Below are positions 17,317-26,786 of a stretch of 61,811 bases of DNA, piece by piece (positions within the stretch are counted from its first letter, which is position 1; the number at the start of each line of letters is the position of its first letter). The notes under the pieces are model-generated. The model was not told where the DNA came from and searched no databases. It saw nothing but the letters and a program-made list of their open reading frames with translations. This DNA is from Ruminiclostridium sp. (GTDB lineage Bacteria; Bacillota; Clostridia; Oscillospirales; Ruminococcaceae). The stretch spans positions 1 through 61,811 of the forward strand of contig JAGBMA010000102.1 of NCBI GenBank assembly GCA_017635095.1, read 5' to 3'. The translations under genes were made by a program, and so were the position numbers.

Positions 17317-17796
17317 ATGATAACCATAAGAATATTCGGAACAAACAGACAGAAGATCATCCCCATAACAAAAGATCTCCGTTCTCTGGTCAAGCACAGC
17401 TGCACGGAAACGCTCTATGAGGAAGGCTACAAAGGCGATTTCGAGGTATCAGTGATGTTTACGGATAACGAAGGTATCCGCGCGATAAACAAGGAATACC
17501 GTGATATCGACCGGGAGACGGACGTTCTTTCATTTCCGATGACAAATGACGGGGAAGAGTTCACCGTTGACCCGGAGACAGACTGTTATATGCTCGGTGA
17601 CATTGTGATATCGGTGGAAAAAGCGCTTGCACAGGCGGAAGAATACGGTCACAGCTTCAAGCGTGAACTCGCTTTCCTTACTGTTCATTCGATGCTGCAC
17701 CTTCTCGGCTATGACCACGAGAGAAGCGAAGAAGAGGAGCGCGAGATGTTCGGCAAGCAGGATATAGTGCTTGAAGCGCTCGGGCTCGGACGCTGA
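17317..17796 (+). CDS. ybeY: Endoribonuclease YbeY
   Basis: 159 residues with the zinc motif HSMLHLLGYDH, the hallmark of the YbeY/UPF0054 family. The enzyme acts in 16S rRNA 3'-end maturation and ribosome quality control. ATG 17317 follows TTGGAGGGCATAAAA. It lies 21 bases behind phoH, overlaps no neighbour, and is 1 base before dgkA. Its placement with era and phoH supports a ribosome assembly role. Confidence 0.93.
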   Translation: MITIRIFGTNRQKIIPITKDLRSLVKHSCTETLYEEGYKGDFEVSVMFTDNEGIRAINKEYRDIDRETDVLSFPMTNDGEEFTVDPETDCYMLGDIVISVEKALAQAEEYGHSFKRELAFLTVHSMLHLLGYDHERSEEEEREMFGKQDIVLEALGLGR

Positions 17797-17797
17797 T

Positions 17798-18301
17798 ATG
17801 GATAAGCTTACCGGGGTATTCAGGAGCTTTTACTGCGCGGGTCGGGGTATAGCATTCTGTCTGCGTCACGAGAGACATATGCGCGTTCATCTTGCAGCAA
17901 CCGCCTATGTGATGTATTTTTCGACTTTCTACGATCTCACCGGCAGCGATTATGCGATACTCGTGCTTACCTGTGCTGCGGTGATCTCTGCGGAGATCTT
18001 CAACACTGCGATCGAAGTCGTTATAGACAAGGTCTCGCCGAGATACAACGTTTTCGCCATGATCGGCAAGGATCTTGCAGCAGGCGCGGTGCTCATCTCG
18101 GCGGTTGGTTCGATAGCCGTGGGCGTATTCATGTTCTGGGACATCGGGAAATTTGTGGAGATAATTGAATTTTTCACCGCCGATCTCGTCCGCCCGCTTA
18201 TACTTCTTGCAGCCACAGCTCTCGCAGTATGGTTCGTGATGAGCGCAAAGCCGCGCAAAACAGGAAACAGACGAATAAAAAAAGGAAATGATATAAAATG
18301 A
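17798..18301 (+). CDS. dgkA: Diacylglycerol/undecaprenol kinase (DgkA family)
   Basis: 167 residues; the first ~125 form the DgkA family three-helix membrane domain with EIFNTAIEVVIDKVSP, which contains the active-site ExxNTAIE motif. In Gram-positive bacteria the enzyme mainly phosphorylates undecaprenol for the cell-wall lipid carrier cycle. An extra hydrophobic segment near residues 130-155 and a basic tail lie beyond the usual ~120-residue length. The last bases overlap the era start (ATGA). ATG 17798 comes one base after the ybeY stop. Confidence 0.9.
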   Translation: MDKLTGVFRSFYCAGRGIAFCLRHERHMRVHLAATAYVMYFSTFYDLTGSDYAILVLTCAAVISAEIFNTAIEVVIDKVSPRYNVFAMIGKDLAAGAVLISAVGSIAVGVFMFWDIGKFVEIIEFFTADLVRPLILLAATALAVWFVMSAKPRKTGNRRIKKGNDIK

Positions 18302-19200
18302 CTAAATCGGTATTTGTTGCAGTTACAGGCCGCCCGAATGCAGGTAAATCGTCGCTTACCAACCTGCTTGTGGGCGAGAAGATAGCGATAGTGAGCCCGA
18401 AGCCACAGACCACCCGTACCCGCATAAACGGTGTGCTCACAAAAGGCGAGACACAGTTCGTGTTCATCGACACGCCGGGAATGCATAAACCCCGTACCAA
18501 GCTTTCGGAACAGATGGTAAAGGCGATAGACGACAGCATCGCGGACGTTGAGGTATCGCTTCTCGTTGTAGATGCGACAAAGAAGCCGGCTGCTTACGAA
18601 GAAAAGCTTATACAGGATTTCCGGGCCAAGAAGTGCGATGTGATCCTGCTCATAAACAAGGTCGATCTGATAAAGAACAAGAGCGACCTGCTCGGTATAA
18701 TAGATGAATACTCGAAGATGTATGATTTTGCAGAAATAATCCCGATAAGCGTGCTTAAAAAGGACAACACGGATATCATAATCCCCACGGTGGAAAAGTA
18801 TGCCGTCGAGTCGCCGCATTTCTTCGATGACGACCTTCCTACCGACCAGCCGGAAAAGGTGTGGCTTGCGGAGATAATCAGGGAAAAGCTGCTCAACAAC
18901 CTGTTCGACGAGATCCCACACGGTATAGCTGTTCAGATCGAATCACTCGAATACGGTAAGACCAACAAGGGTGCGGATATAGTCGATATCGGTATCGCGA
19001 TAATCTGTGAAAAACAGTCCCATAAAGGCATGGTCATCGGAAAAGGCGGTGCTATGCTCAAAAAGATCGGAGGACTTGCCCGGGCGGAAATGGAAGAGTA
19101 CTTCGGCATGAAAGTGAACATGAAGCTTTGGGTGAAAGTCAAGGAAGACTGGAGAAACAATGAGAACGCAATAATGGATTTCGGACTTAAATTCGATTGA
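18298..19200 (+). CDS. era: GTPase Era
   Basis: 300 residues. GTPase motifs are visible in order: GRPNAGKSSLTN (G1), DTPGMHKP (G3) and NKVD (G4), followed by a C-terminal KH domain with GKGGAMLKKIG. Era binds 16S rRNA near its 3' end during 30S assembly. The start overlaps the dgkA stop by 4 bases. Gene order ybeY-dgkA-era-recO is conserved in Firmicutes. Confidence 0.95.
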   Translation: MTKSVFVAVTGRPNAGKSSLTNLLVGEKIAIVSPKPQTTRTRINGVLTKGETQFVFIDTPGMHKPRTKLSEQMVKAIDDSIADVEVSLLVVDATKKPAAYEEKLIQDFRAKKCDVILLINKVDLIKNKSDLLGIIDEYSKMYDFAEIIPISVLKKDNTDIIIPTVEKYAVESPHFFDDDLPTDQPEKVWLAEIIREKLLNNLFDEIPHGIAVQIESLEYGKTNKGADIVDIGIAIICEKQSHKGMVIGKGGAMLKKIGGLARAEMEEYFGMKVNMKLWVKVKEDWRNNENAIMDFGLKFD

Positions 19201-19232
19201 TGTTCATATTATCACGCGAAAGGAACGTATGA

Positions 19233-20003
19233 ATGCTCGTTACGGTTGACGGAATCGTTATCGGAAGGCGCAGTATCGGTGAGAACAGCTGTTTCATAGA
19301 TGTGCTGACCGATGAATACGGAGTGATCGAGGCGACTGCACACGGCGTTAAGAAGCTTACGAGCAAGAACGCCGGTGCAGTTACTCTGTTTTCGTACTCA
19401 AAATTCTGCTTCAACAAAACAGGTGTCAGGTACACTCTTAACAGCGCCGAGCCGAAGTTCAGTTTTCACGGCATCTCCTCAGATATCGAATATCTCTCAC
19501 TTGCAGTTTATTTTGCGGATGTGGTCAAGGATACCTCGGCGTCCGAACAGGAAAACAAAGGTTTCCTGCGGTTTATGGCAGTTACACTGTATGAGCTGGA
19601 CAAGAAGAGGTGCTCGCTTGAACTCATTAAATCCGTATTCGAGCTGCATATCACCACGATGCTGGGATTTGCGCCGGATCTTAGAGCGTGCAGAGCGTGC
19701 GCCTGCTATGAACATGAGAAGATGTACTTCGATCACGAGAATGCCTGCATAATCTGCGGCGATTGTATCAAAGAGTATGAACATCAGCAGGGAGAGCCGG
19801 CTGCATTGTCTCCGCCGCTTCTGTACGCGATGCGGCACATGGTGTTCTCTCCGGTTGACAAGATATATAAGATAAACGTGAGTGCAGATGATCTTAAAAC
19901 GCTTTCCGGACTTACTGAAAAGTATCTTCTTAAACAGCTTGACCGGAGTTTCAGGAGCCTTGAATATTATTATTCCGTTCATCGGAATTATGGCTGTTCA
20001 TAA
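19233..20003 (+). CDS. recO: DNA repair protein RecO
   Basis: 256 residues with an N-terminal OB fold (LVTVDGIVIGRRSIGENS) and a central zinc site seen as CRACAC...CIICGDC. RecO loads RecA on SSB-coated single-stranded DNA and anneals strands. The ribosome site is GAAAGGAACG. It lies 32 bases after era, in the usual order. The C-terminal helices end in a short aromatic tail (LEYYYSVHRN). Confidence 0.93.
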   Translation: MLVTVDGIVIGRRSIGENSCFIDVLTDEYGVIEATAHGVKKLTSKNAGAVTLFSYSKFCFNKTGVRYTLNSAEPKFSFHGISSDIEYLSLAVYFADVVKDTSASEQENKGFLRFMAVTLYELDKKRCSLELIKSVFELHITTMLGFAPDLRACRACACYEHEKMYFDHENACIICGDCIKEYEHQQGEPAALSPPLLYAMRHMVFSPVDKIYKINVSADDLKTLSGLTEKYLLKQLDRSFRSLEYYYSVHRNYGCS

Positions 20004-20042
20004 AATAATTCTATATGTTCACATTTATAAAAAGGAGATCAG

Positions 20043-22424
20043 ATGAATTTAAAATACAGAAAACTTGAGCTCGATAAAATAATCGAAATGCTCAAAAACG
20101 AGGCATGGAGCGATATGGCGAAGGAGAAGCTTGAAAAGCTCGAACCCTCGTTCGATATCGGAACGGTGAGAAAAGAACTGAAAAAATGCGATGACGCGTT
20201 TATTTTTTCAAGTAAATTCGGAACACCTCGTTTTTACAACATAAAAGATGTCGCATTCAGCGCAAAACGCGCTTCACAGGGGGCGTCGCTCTCACTCAGG
20301 GAACTTCTCGACATAGGTCTTGTCCTTCGTGAAACGGAAGGGCTCGTGCAATGGTACGACCAGTGCGGAGGCACAGAAAACAGTCTTAACGAATATTTTG
20401 CGATGCTGGCTTGCAATAAGTCTCTCGAAACGCGCATAACGAACTCCATCGTGTCGGAGAACGAGCTTTCGGACGGAGCAAGTGCCGAGCTTGCACGCAT
20501 AAGAAAGGCTATAGTCCGCCAGGGTATGCGCATAAAAGAACAGCTCGACAGCCTCATAAAAAGCAAAACTACCCAGAAATATCTGCAGGAAGCGCTTGTT
20601 ACCCAGCGTGACGGACGATATGTTGTACCTGTTAAATCGGAATACCGTTCACAGGTAAGCGGACTTGTGCACGATACATCAGCTACAGGATCGACTCTGT
20701 TCATAGAACCAATGAGTGTAGTCGATGCTAATAACGAGATACGCATTCTGAAAAGCGAGGAAATAGCTGAAACAGAACGTATCATCGCGGAAATGTCCGA
20801 TCAGGTAGGTATGTTCTCGGAACAGCTTATCACGAACATAGGCTGTCTTGTAAAGCTCGAAGAGTACTTCGCAAAATCAAATCTTGCCGCCAAAATGGCA
20901 GCGGTCACGCCCGAGATCACGGAAGAACCTGTTCTGAAGCTGAATAAAGCCCGTCACCCGCTTATTCCGAAAGAGAATGTTGTTCCCACCACGATCAACG
21001 TGGGCGAATCATACACGAGCCTTATCATCACAGGACCGAATACCGGCGGCAAGACTGTTTCGCTCAAGACCGCCGGACTTCTCACACTTATGACGATGTG
21101 CGGTATGATGATCCCCGCAGGTGACAACAGCGTTGTCGGGATATTCTCAAAGATCCTTGTTGATATCGGCGACGAACAGAGCATTGAGCAGAACCTATCA
21201 ACATTCTCCTCACACATGACCAATATCGTTCGCATAATAAAAGCTGCAAACGACCGTTCGCTGGTGCTCCTTGATGAGCTCGGTTCCGGTACCGATCCTA
21301 TCGAGGGTGCAGCTCTTGCAGTCGCGATACTTGACTACCTTCGCAGAAAAAACAGCCGTGTAATGGCTACGACCCACTATCAGGAAGTCAAGCTTTATGC
21401 AGTCGAACAGGATGGCGTCGAGAACGCGAGCTGCGAATTTGACGTAAATACCCTGCAGCCCACATATAAGCTCATAATCGGTGTTCCGGGCAAATCCAAC
21501 GCCTTTGCCATTGCAAAAAGGCTCGGTGTGAGCGATGAGATCATTGAGGAAGCAAGCTTCCTTGTGACCGATGAAAACAAGCGTTTTGAGAATGTTATCG
21601 AAAGTCTCGAAAAAACTCAGTTTGAGCTTGACCGCCTAAAAGAGCAGGCTGAAAAAGATGCAAGAGATGCAAAAGCAAACGCCGAAATGCTGGAAAAAGA
21701 ACGTGAGGAGTTTGAAAAACAGAAAGAATTCGAGCTTGAAAAGGCGCGTACAAAGGCAATGAGTATCGTCGAACAGACACGTTTCGGCGCAGACAGGCTG
21801 ATGAACGAGCTCGAAGAGATAAAGAAAGAAAAGGACAAGAAGGATTTCTCAGATCGTGTGAAGTCATCTCAGTCCAGAGTGAACAACACCCTCGACGCGC
21901 TCTATGACAAAGCAAACCCTGTTGTCGAGCGCAAGAAAACGAAGTATGTGCTTCCCCGTGAACTCAGGGTGGGCGACACTGTGCGCCTTATGGACGTAGG
22001 AAGCAAGGGGACTGTCATAACTCTTCCGGACGCAGGCGGTAACTGCACCGTACAGACAGGAATGATAAAGACGCGCACAAAGCTCGACAACCTCGAACTC
22101 ATCACCGACGGACCTGTTCAGCAGAAAAAGAAGCAGGGCGGAGGAGTCCGGAAATCACTTCAGTCCAATATGACCCGCAAAAGCAGTATGGAGCTCGATA
22201 TCCGCGGTATGATGACGGACGAGGGAATAATGGAAGTAGATCGTTTCATCGACAACTGTCTTATCGCGGGGATCGAGACCGTGACCATAATCCACGGCAA
22301 GGGAACAGGCGCTCTGAGGGCTGCTGTCCACCAGTTCCTCAAGCAGCATAAGAATGTAAAAAGCTACCGTCTCGGCGAGTACGGCGAAGGCGAATCCGGC
22401 GTTACGGTCGCGGTGCTCAAGTAA
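20043..22424 (+). CDS. mutS2: Endonuclease MutS2
   Basis: 793 residues, the normal length. A helical core is followed by the MutS-type ATPase (Walker A GPNTGGKTVSLKT, Walker B LVLLDELGSGTDP), a long coiled coil (about 515-610, rich in Glu/Lys/Gln), a KOW-like region, and a C-terminal Smr domain (LDIRGMMTDE, HGKGTGALR). MutS2 has been tied to suppression of recombination and, in Bacillus, to splitting collided ribosomes. That second role is notable because the next gene, 2 bases downstream, is another predicted ribosome-acting protein. Start follows AAAAAGGAGATCAG. Confidence 0.94.
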   Translation: MNLKYRKLELDKIIEMLKNEAWSDMAKEKLEKLEPSFDIGTVRKELKKCDDAFIFSSKFGTPRFYNIKDVAFSAKRASQGASLSLRELLDIGLVLRETEGLVQWYDQCGGTENSLNEYFAMLACNKSLETRITNSIVSENELSDGASAELARIRKAIVRQGMRIKEQLDSLIKSKTTQKYLQEALVTQRDGRYVVPVKSEYRSQVSGLVHDTSATGSTLFIEPMSVVDANNEIRILKSEEIAETERIIAEMSDQVGMFSEQLITNIGCLVKLEEYFAKSNLAAKMAAVTPEITEEPVLKLNKARHPLIPKENVVPTTINVGESYTSLIITGPNTGGKTVSLKTAGLLTLMTMCGMMIPAGDNSVVGIFSKILVDIGDEQSIEQNLSTFSSHMTNIVRIIKAANDRSLVLLDELGSGTDPIEGAALAVAILDYLRRKNSRVMATTHYQEVKLYAVEQDGVENASCEFDVNTLQPTYKLIIGVPGKSNAFAIAKRLGVSDEIIEEASFLVTDENKRFENVIESLEKTQFELDRLKEQAEKDARDAKANAEMLEKEREEFEKQKEFELEKARTKAMSIVEQTRFGADRLMNELEEIKKEKDKKDFSDRVKSSQSRVNNTLDALYDKANPVVERKKTKYVLPRELRVGDTVRLMDVGSKGTVITLPDAGGNCTVQTGMIKTRTKLDNLELITDGPVQQKKKQGGGVRKSLQSNMTRKSSMELDIRGMMTDEGIMEVDRFIDNCLIAGIETVTIIHGKGTGALRAAVHQFLKQHKNVKSYRLGEYGEGESGVTVAVLK

Positions 22425-22426
22425 CT

Positions 22427-25009
22427 ATGAAAAGACTTGTGATAGGAATGACCGCACACGTTGACTCCGGCAAGACCACCCTTGCAGAGGCGATGCTCTA
22501 TACCTGCGGCAGCATACGGAAACTGGGGCGTGTCGATCACGGCGACGCTTTTCTTGACACGCACAGCATCGAAAAAAGCCGCGGTATAACCGTGTTTTCA
22601 AAGCAGGCGGTCATGGAGACCGGGGATCATATGTTCACGCTCCTCGATACTCCCGGGCACGTCGATTTTTCGGCGGAGACCGAGAGAACTTTCTCCGTGC
22701 TCGACGCGGCAATACTTGTCATCAGCGGCACCGACGGCGTGCAGAGCCATACAGAGACACTCTGGGAGCTTCTCGGACGTTACAGAGTACCTGTGTTTAT
22801 ATTCATAAACAAATCCGATATTGCCCATGTGGGAATGGACACCCGCATTTCCGAGCTTGCACGGCGGCTCAGCGGCTCCGTTATCGACTTTACGGCAGAA
22901 AAGGCTGCAATAGACGACGCTGCGGCAGTCTGTGCGGAATATCTGATGGACGAGTATCTCTCGGACGGCTGCATATCCGACGAGACTCTTGCTAAGGCGG
23001 TCATGAACAGGGACATATTCCCGTGCGTTTACGGTTCCGCACTGAAACTTGAAGGCATAGACAGGCTTATCGACATCATCACGAAATATTCCGCAGAGCC
23101 GCAGCGTTCCGCCGGATTCGGCGCCCGTGTGTACAAGATCTCCACAGACGGTAATACAAGGCTCGTGCACATGAAGATAACCGGCGGCAGCCTTAAAGTC
23201 AAGTCGGTCATAGACTGCGGACGGGAAAATGCACAGGAAAAGGCCGACAGGATACGGGTGTATTCCGGAGCGAAATTCAGGACTGCCGACGAAGTATTCG
23301 CCGGGGAGCTTTGTGCAGTTGAAGGTCTGCCTTCGGCATACGCGGGTGAGGGGCTCGGCACGGAGCGTGATACCCGGAGACCGTTTCTTGAGCCGGTTCT
23401 TTCATACCGTGTCATTTGTCCCGGAAACGCGGACGAACACACTGTTTTTACAAAGCTGAAGCAGCTCGGCGAAGAAGATCCCGCCCTGCGCATAACATGG
23501 AATGACCGGCTCAGAGAAATAAACGTGAGCCTTATGGGTGAGATCCAGCTCGAAGTACTGAGGACCGTGATCGCCGAACGATTCGGGTATGATGTGGATT
23601 TTGACGAGGGCAGGATAGCATACAAGGAGACTATCGCCTCGCCGGTCGAAGGCGTCGGTCATTTCGAGCCGCTCCGGCACTACGCCGAGGTTCACCTTCT
23701 CATGGAGCCGCTTCCCGCCGGCAGCGGGCTTGTGTTTGAAGCGGACTGTCCCGAAGAACGGCTTGCGCTTAACTGGCAGAGGCTTATACTGACACATCTT
23801 GCCGAAAAGACCCACAGGGGAGTGCTAACCGGATCTCCTATAACTGACATGAAAATAACCGTAGCCGGCGGCCGCTCACACCCGAAGCATACCGAGGGCG
23901 GTGATTTCCGCCAGGCTACCTACCGCGCTGTGAGAATGGGACTTATGCGGGCGGAGAGCGTGCTTCTTGAGCCGTACTACGAATTCCGTATAGAACTCCC
24001 GGACGACTGTGTGGGACGTGCAATGAGCGATCTGCAGCGGATAGATGCCGATATATCACAGCCGGAACCGATCTCCGGCACAGACGGGTTTTCCTGCATC
24101 AAGGGATCTGCTCCGATCGCTGCCATGCGCGGATATCAGACCGATGTTTCCGGATACACAAAGGGGCGGGGAAGGCTTTCTCTGTCTTTTGGCGGGTATT
24201 TTCCCTGCAAGAACACCGAAGCCGTCATCAAAGAGACCGGATATGACCCGGAGACCGACCTCGACAATACCGCCGACAGCGTATTTTGCTCTCATGGAGC
24301 GGGATTTGCGGTAAAATGGAACGAAGTGCCGGATCATATGCACGTTCCGTCGGTGCTTGATGTAAGAAGACCTGATACCGCTGAGCCGGTGCAGATCCAG
24401 AGAAACCGCGCTCCCGCAGCCTATGACGACAAGGAGCTCATGGCGATCTTTGAGCGGACTTACGGGAAGATAAAGCGGGATCCGAGGAATGCGCTCAATA
24501 CAGAGAAAAGCAAGCCTGCAAAAGAAAAGGAGTATGTTTATAAGCCTGTTGTCACGGGTGAGGAATACCTGCTCGTTGACGGCTATAACATCATATTTTC
24601 CTGGGACGAACTCAATTCGCTTGCTAAGGACAACCTCGAACTTGCCCGGACAACGCTTATAAACGCCATGTGCAACTACCGCGGATTTACCGGCGGCAAC
24701 CTTATACTGGTATTCGATGCGTACAAAGTAAAGGGCTCGGTCCGTGAAGTCGAGCAGATCGGCGGCATATCCGTCATATATACGAAAGAAGCCGAAACAG
24801 CGGATATGTACATCGAAAAAGCGACCCATGAGCTCGGAAAAAAGCACAGAGTCAGGGTCGCCACATCGGACAGGCTCGAACAGATCATCATTCTCGGAAA
24901 CGGTGCGTACAGAATGTCCGCGTCGGAGTTCCATGACGAAGTCATGCGGGCGGAAAAGGAGATCCGCGAGACTATCTTTGAGAACAACGCTTCAAACAGC
25001 ATGAAATAA
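22427..25009 (+). CDS. TetM-like ribosomal GTPase fused to a YacP/Rae1-type NYN nuclease domain
   Basis: 860 residues. The first ~660 follow the Tet(M)/EF-G plan: AHVDSGKTTLAEA (G1), RGIT (G2), DTPGHVDF (G3), NKSD (G4), then domains II-V. A linker of ~45 residues leads to an NYN (PIN-like) domain at about 710-860 with LLVDGYNIIFSW and acidic candidates D718, D764, D793 and D815. Tet(M) proteins bind the ribosomal A site. The stand-alone NYN relative YacP/Rae1 cleaves mRNA in the A site. A single protein that reaches the A site and cuts mRNA is therefore plausible (inference). It starts 2 bases after mutS2 with no separate ribosome site, suggesting translational coupling. Confidence 0.85.
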   Translation: MKRLVIGMTAHVDSGKTTLAEAMLYTCGSIRKLGRVDHGDAFLDTHSIEKSRGITVFSKQAVMETGDHMFTLLDTPGHVDFSAETERTFSVLDAAILVISGTDGVQSHTETLWELLGRYRVPVFIFINKSDIAHVGMDTRISELARRLSGSVIDFTAEKAAIDDAAAVCAEYLMDEYLSDGCISDETLAKAVMNRDIFPCVYGSALKLEGIDRLIDIITKYSAEPQRSAGFGARVYKISTDGNTRLVHMKITGGSLKVKSVIDCGRENAQEKADRIRVYSGAKFRTADEVFAGELCAVEGLPSAYAGEGLGTERDTRRPFLEPVLSYRVICPGNADEHTVFTKLKQLGEEDPALRITWNDRLREINVSLMGEIQLEVLRTVIAERFGYDVDFDEGRIAYKETIASPVEGVGHFEPLRHYAEVHLLMEPLPAGSGLVFEADCPEERLALNWQRLILTHLAEKTHRGVLTGSPITDMKITVAGGRSHPKHTEGGDFRQATYRAVRMGLMRAESVLLEPYYEFRIELPDDCVGRAMSDLQRIDADISQPEPISGTDGFSCIKGSAPIAAMRGYQTDVSGYTKGRGRLSLSFGGYFPCKNTEAVIKETGYDPETDLDNTADSVFCSHGAGFAVKWNEVPDHMHVPSVLDVRRPDTAEPVQIQRNRAPAAYDDKELMAIFERTYGKIKRDPRNALNTEKSKPAKEKEYVYKPVVTGEEYLLVDGYNIIFSWDELNSLAKDNLELARTTLINAMCNYRGFTGGNLILVFDAYKVKGSVREVEQIGGISVIYTKEAETADMYIEKATHELGKKHRVRVATSDRLEQIIILGNGAYRMSASEFHDEVMRAEKEIRETIFENNASNSMK

Positions 25010-25054
25010 ATTTAGGCTATACCGCAAGCCCTGAACCTGAACAGAAGCCTGAAA

Positions 25055-25095
25055 AAAAGCCCCTGAACGTTTCAAAGCGCTCAGGGGCTTTTTGT
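25055..25095. terminator. Bidirectional terminator
   Basis: AAGCCCCTGA and TCAGGGGCTT form the stem (about 25057-25066 and 25081-25090) with A-rich and T-rich flanks on both sides. It separates the convergent phoH-to-NYN operon and the small gene at 25.1 kb. Confidence 0.9.
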
Positions 25096-25106
25096 TGTTT
25101 TATGTA

Positions 25107-25325
25107 TCAGAAAGCGATCTTATTTACGTCGGAATTAGCGAGAAGAACTTCCTTCTTCGGGATACGCATAAGGGGATTGTAAGCGAACTTCTTACAGGCA
25201 TCATAAGCCTTTACATCTCCGAACTTCGTACATGAGAACTTCTCTCCGCTCTCGTCGGGCGTACAAAGCAGACAATATTTGCAGGCAGGCTTGATGTTAT
25301 TGCCGAAAAGTTTTTTCTTAGCCAT
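25107..25325 (-). CDS. Small cysteine-containing protein of unknown function
   Basis: 72 residues with a basic N-terminus (MAKKKLFGNNIKPACKYC) and five cysteines arranged as CKYCLLC, then C and C (FSCTKF, DACKKF), which could bind zinc. No family function is known to me. It is a real gene: AAAGGAGG stands 7 bases before the ATG, a TATAAT box lies upstream (about 25361-25366 on the minus strand), and a strong terminator follows. It is monocistronic. Confidence 0.75.
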   Translation of the reverse strand: MAKKKLFGNNIKPACKYCLLCTPDESGEKFSCTKFGDVKAYDACKKFAYNPLMRIPKKEVLLANSDVNKIAF

Positions 25326-25390
25326 TCTGAAAACCTCCTTTGAACTCTGTTTGTTTTCCGTTATATTATATCACATATATCTCAAAAAAG

Positions 25391-26440
25391 CTATACTTTT
25401 TTGAAAATTTTGTCGGATTTATGAAAAATAATTATGCACATTGCTATAAGAACAAGCACAATTATCCTGTTTGCGCTGAATTCATAGGTATATTCGGGCG
25501 AGTATGTCGATGCGGAAACCGAAATATCCGTGAACTGCAGTATTATCTGCGCGATCACCGCACTAAGTAGTGCGCAGGGAAGACGGGCTGCAATAAACCG
25601 CTTTACCGGAAAAGCCCCGCCCGCTATGGCTGTGCACTGCAGCATAACACATATGCCGCCCATTGATGCAACGGCGGAAACGAACGGGATCATAGAGATA
25701 TCCGATGAATTCAGCGACATGAGATTGCTTATCTCAAGGATGCCTGTGAGCTGTTCGGGAACGACCGCCCCGAAGTTCAGAAGAAAGGCTCTGATGCAGG
25801 AGATCACGGTATTGAAGGCTATTATGACCGTGCATACCGTGAACATGGCACGGGAAGCGGAATTTACCGCGCCGATCAGACTGCCCCGATCTTCCCGTGA
25901 AACGGATCCTGTCCTGAGCACACAGGCTCTTGACACAACGATCCCGGTCAGCAGACACGCCAGCACATTAGACAGATATATCACAACACCTGCCGATGTG
26001 CTTCCGAAAACACCGTTTCCGAGCATTATCAAAGCGAATGTGGGTGAGATGCAATAGCAGAACACCGATGAATTCATACAAGCGTCTTTAATTGCGGGAT
26101 AATTTTTATTTTGCGCAATTATTTCTTTCAGCAGCTTCATTCCGATAGGGTAGCCGCCGATGAGACTGAGCAGAAAAACAGATAAAATGCGGTCATCTGC
26201 CTTGATGATATGCCGCATTATCCATAATACCGGACGGAAGATCGTACTGTAAAGCCCCGAGCTGCATATATAACCAGTTATTGCCATGAAAACGAACATA
26301 GACGGTATTATCGTGTTGATGCAGACATTTATGCTTCTTACCGCAGATGACGCTGCTTCGGCAGGATATGCCGCCAGAAGAACCGCAGTAAGAACAGCCG
26401 CTGTTGCCTTTATATATCGTCCGATCTTTGATTTGTTCAG
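25391..26440 (-). CDS. ylbJ: Sporulation integral membrane protein YlbJ, probable CTG start
   Basis: A polytopic protein of the YlbJ nucleoside-transporter-gate (NupC-like) family, with GGYPIG and SNVLACLLTGI segments and about eight membrane helices. YlbJ is sigma-E controlled in Bacillus and needed for spore coat/cortex formation. The first ATG in frame is at 26299, but the frame stays open upstream with a clear YlbJ-type N-terminus (basic residues, a helix, then INTIIPSMF). There is no ATG, GTG or TTG in that part. AGGGAGAG (26455-26448) lies exactly 7 bases before CTG 26440, which would give 349 residues. I take CTG as the start. Confidence 0.8.
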   Translation of the reverse strand: MNKSKIGRYIKATAAVLTAVLLAAYPAEAASSAVRSINVCINTIIPSMFVFMAITGYICSSGLYSTIFRPVLWIMRHIIKADDRILSVFLLSLIGGYPIGMKLLKEIIAQNKNYPAIKDACMNSSVFCYCISPTFALIMLGNGVFGSTSAGVVIYLSNVLACLLTGIVVSRACVLRTGSVSREDRGSLIGAVNSASRAMFTVCTVIIAFNTVISCIRAFLLNFGAVVPEQLTGILEISNLMSLNSSDISMIPFVSAVASMGGICVMLQCTAIAGGAFPVKRFIAARLPCALLSAVIAQIILQFTDISVSASTYSPEYTYEFSANRIIVLVLIAMCIIIFHKSDKIFKKV

Positions 26441-26512
26441 TTCCGATCTCTCCCTGTGCAGTATTCATTAATCTCCGCTCCGTAACATATATATTATCGG
26501 GACGGTGATAAA

Positions 26513-26782
26513 ATGAATATTTACGGATTGTCTGAGAAATTTGAAAAGCTGAAGCGCTCTTCCGTCCGTCATTCTCTCATACAGATAAGTGACAGCGGGA
26601 CTATGACGGTAGAGGAGTGCAGAAAGATCATCAGATTCGATGAGAACGTAATAGAGTTAAAGCTTGCAAAAGGAAACGTAACGATCACGGGACTTGATCT
26701 TAAAATGAGGAATTTCAGCGACAGGGGTGTCATTATCACCGGAGCGCTGCATTCTATCGGATTTGATGACGGAAAGGAATAA
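26513..26782 (+). CDS. yqfC: Sporulation protein YqfC (YabP family)
   Basis: 89 residues of the YabP/YqfC family, recognised by the ITISDS/VEECRKI-type core and the C-terminal GLDL..F...GVIITG pattern. The protein is made in the mother cell and its gene pairs with yqfD as seen here. YqfD begins 4 bases after the stop. In Bacillus the pair heads the phoH operon; here it has been separated. It is divergent from ylbJ across a 72-bp gap that must hold both promoters. Confidence 0.85.
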   Translation: MNIYGLSEKFEKLKRSSVRHSLIQISDSGTMTVEECRKIIRFDENVIELKLAKGNVTITGLDLKMRNFSDRGVIITGALHSIGFDDGKE

Positions 26783-26786
26783 TACG

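Noticed and set aside
22427..25009. Acquired tetracycline-resistance gene
   Set aside because: The gene is embedded in a host operon 2 bases behind mutS2, with host codon use and a C-terminal nuclease domain that resistance Tet(M) proteins lack. It is better seen as a housekeeping relative.
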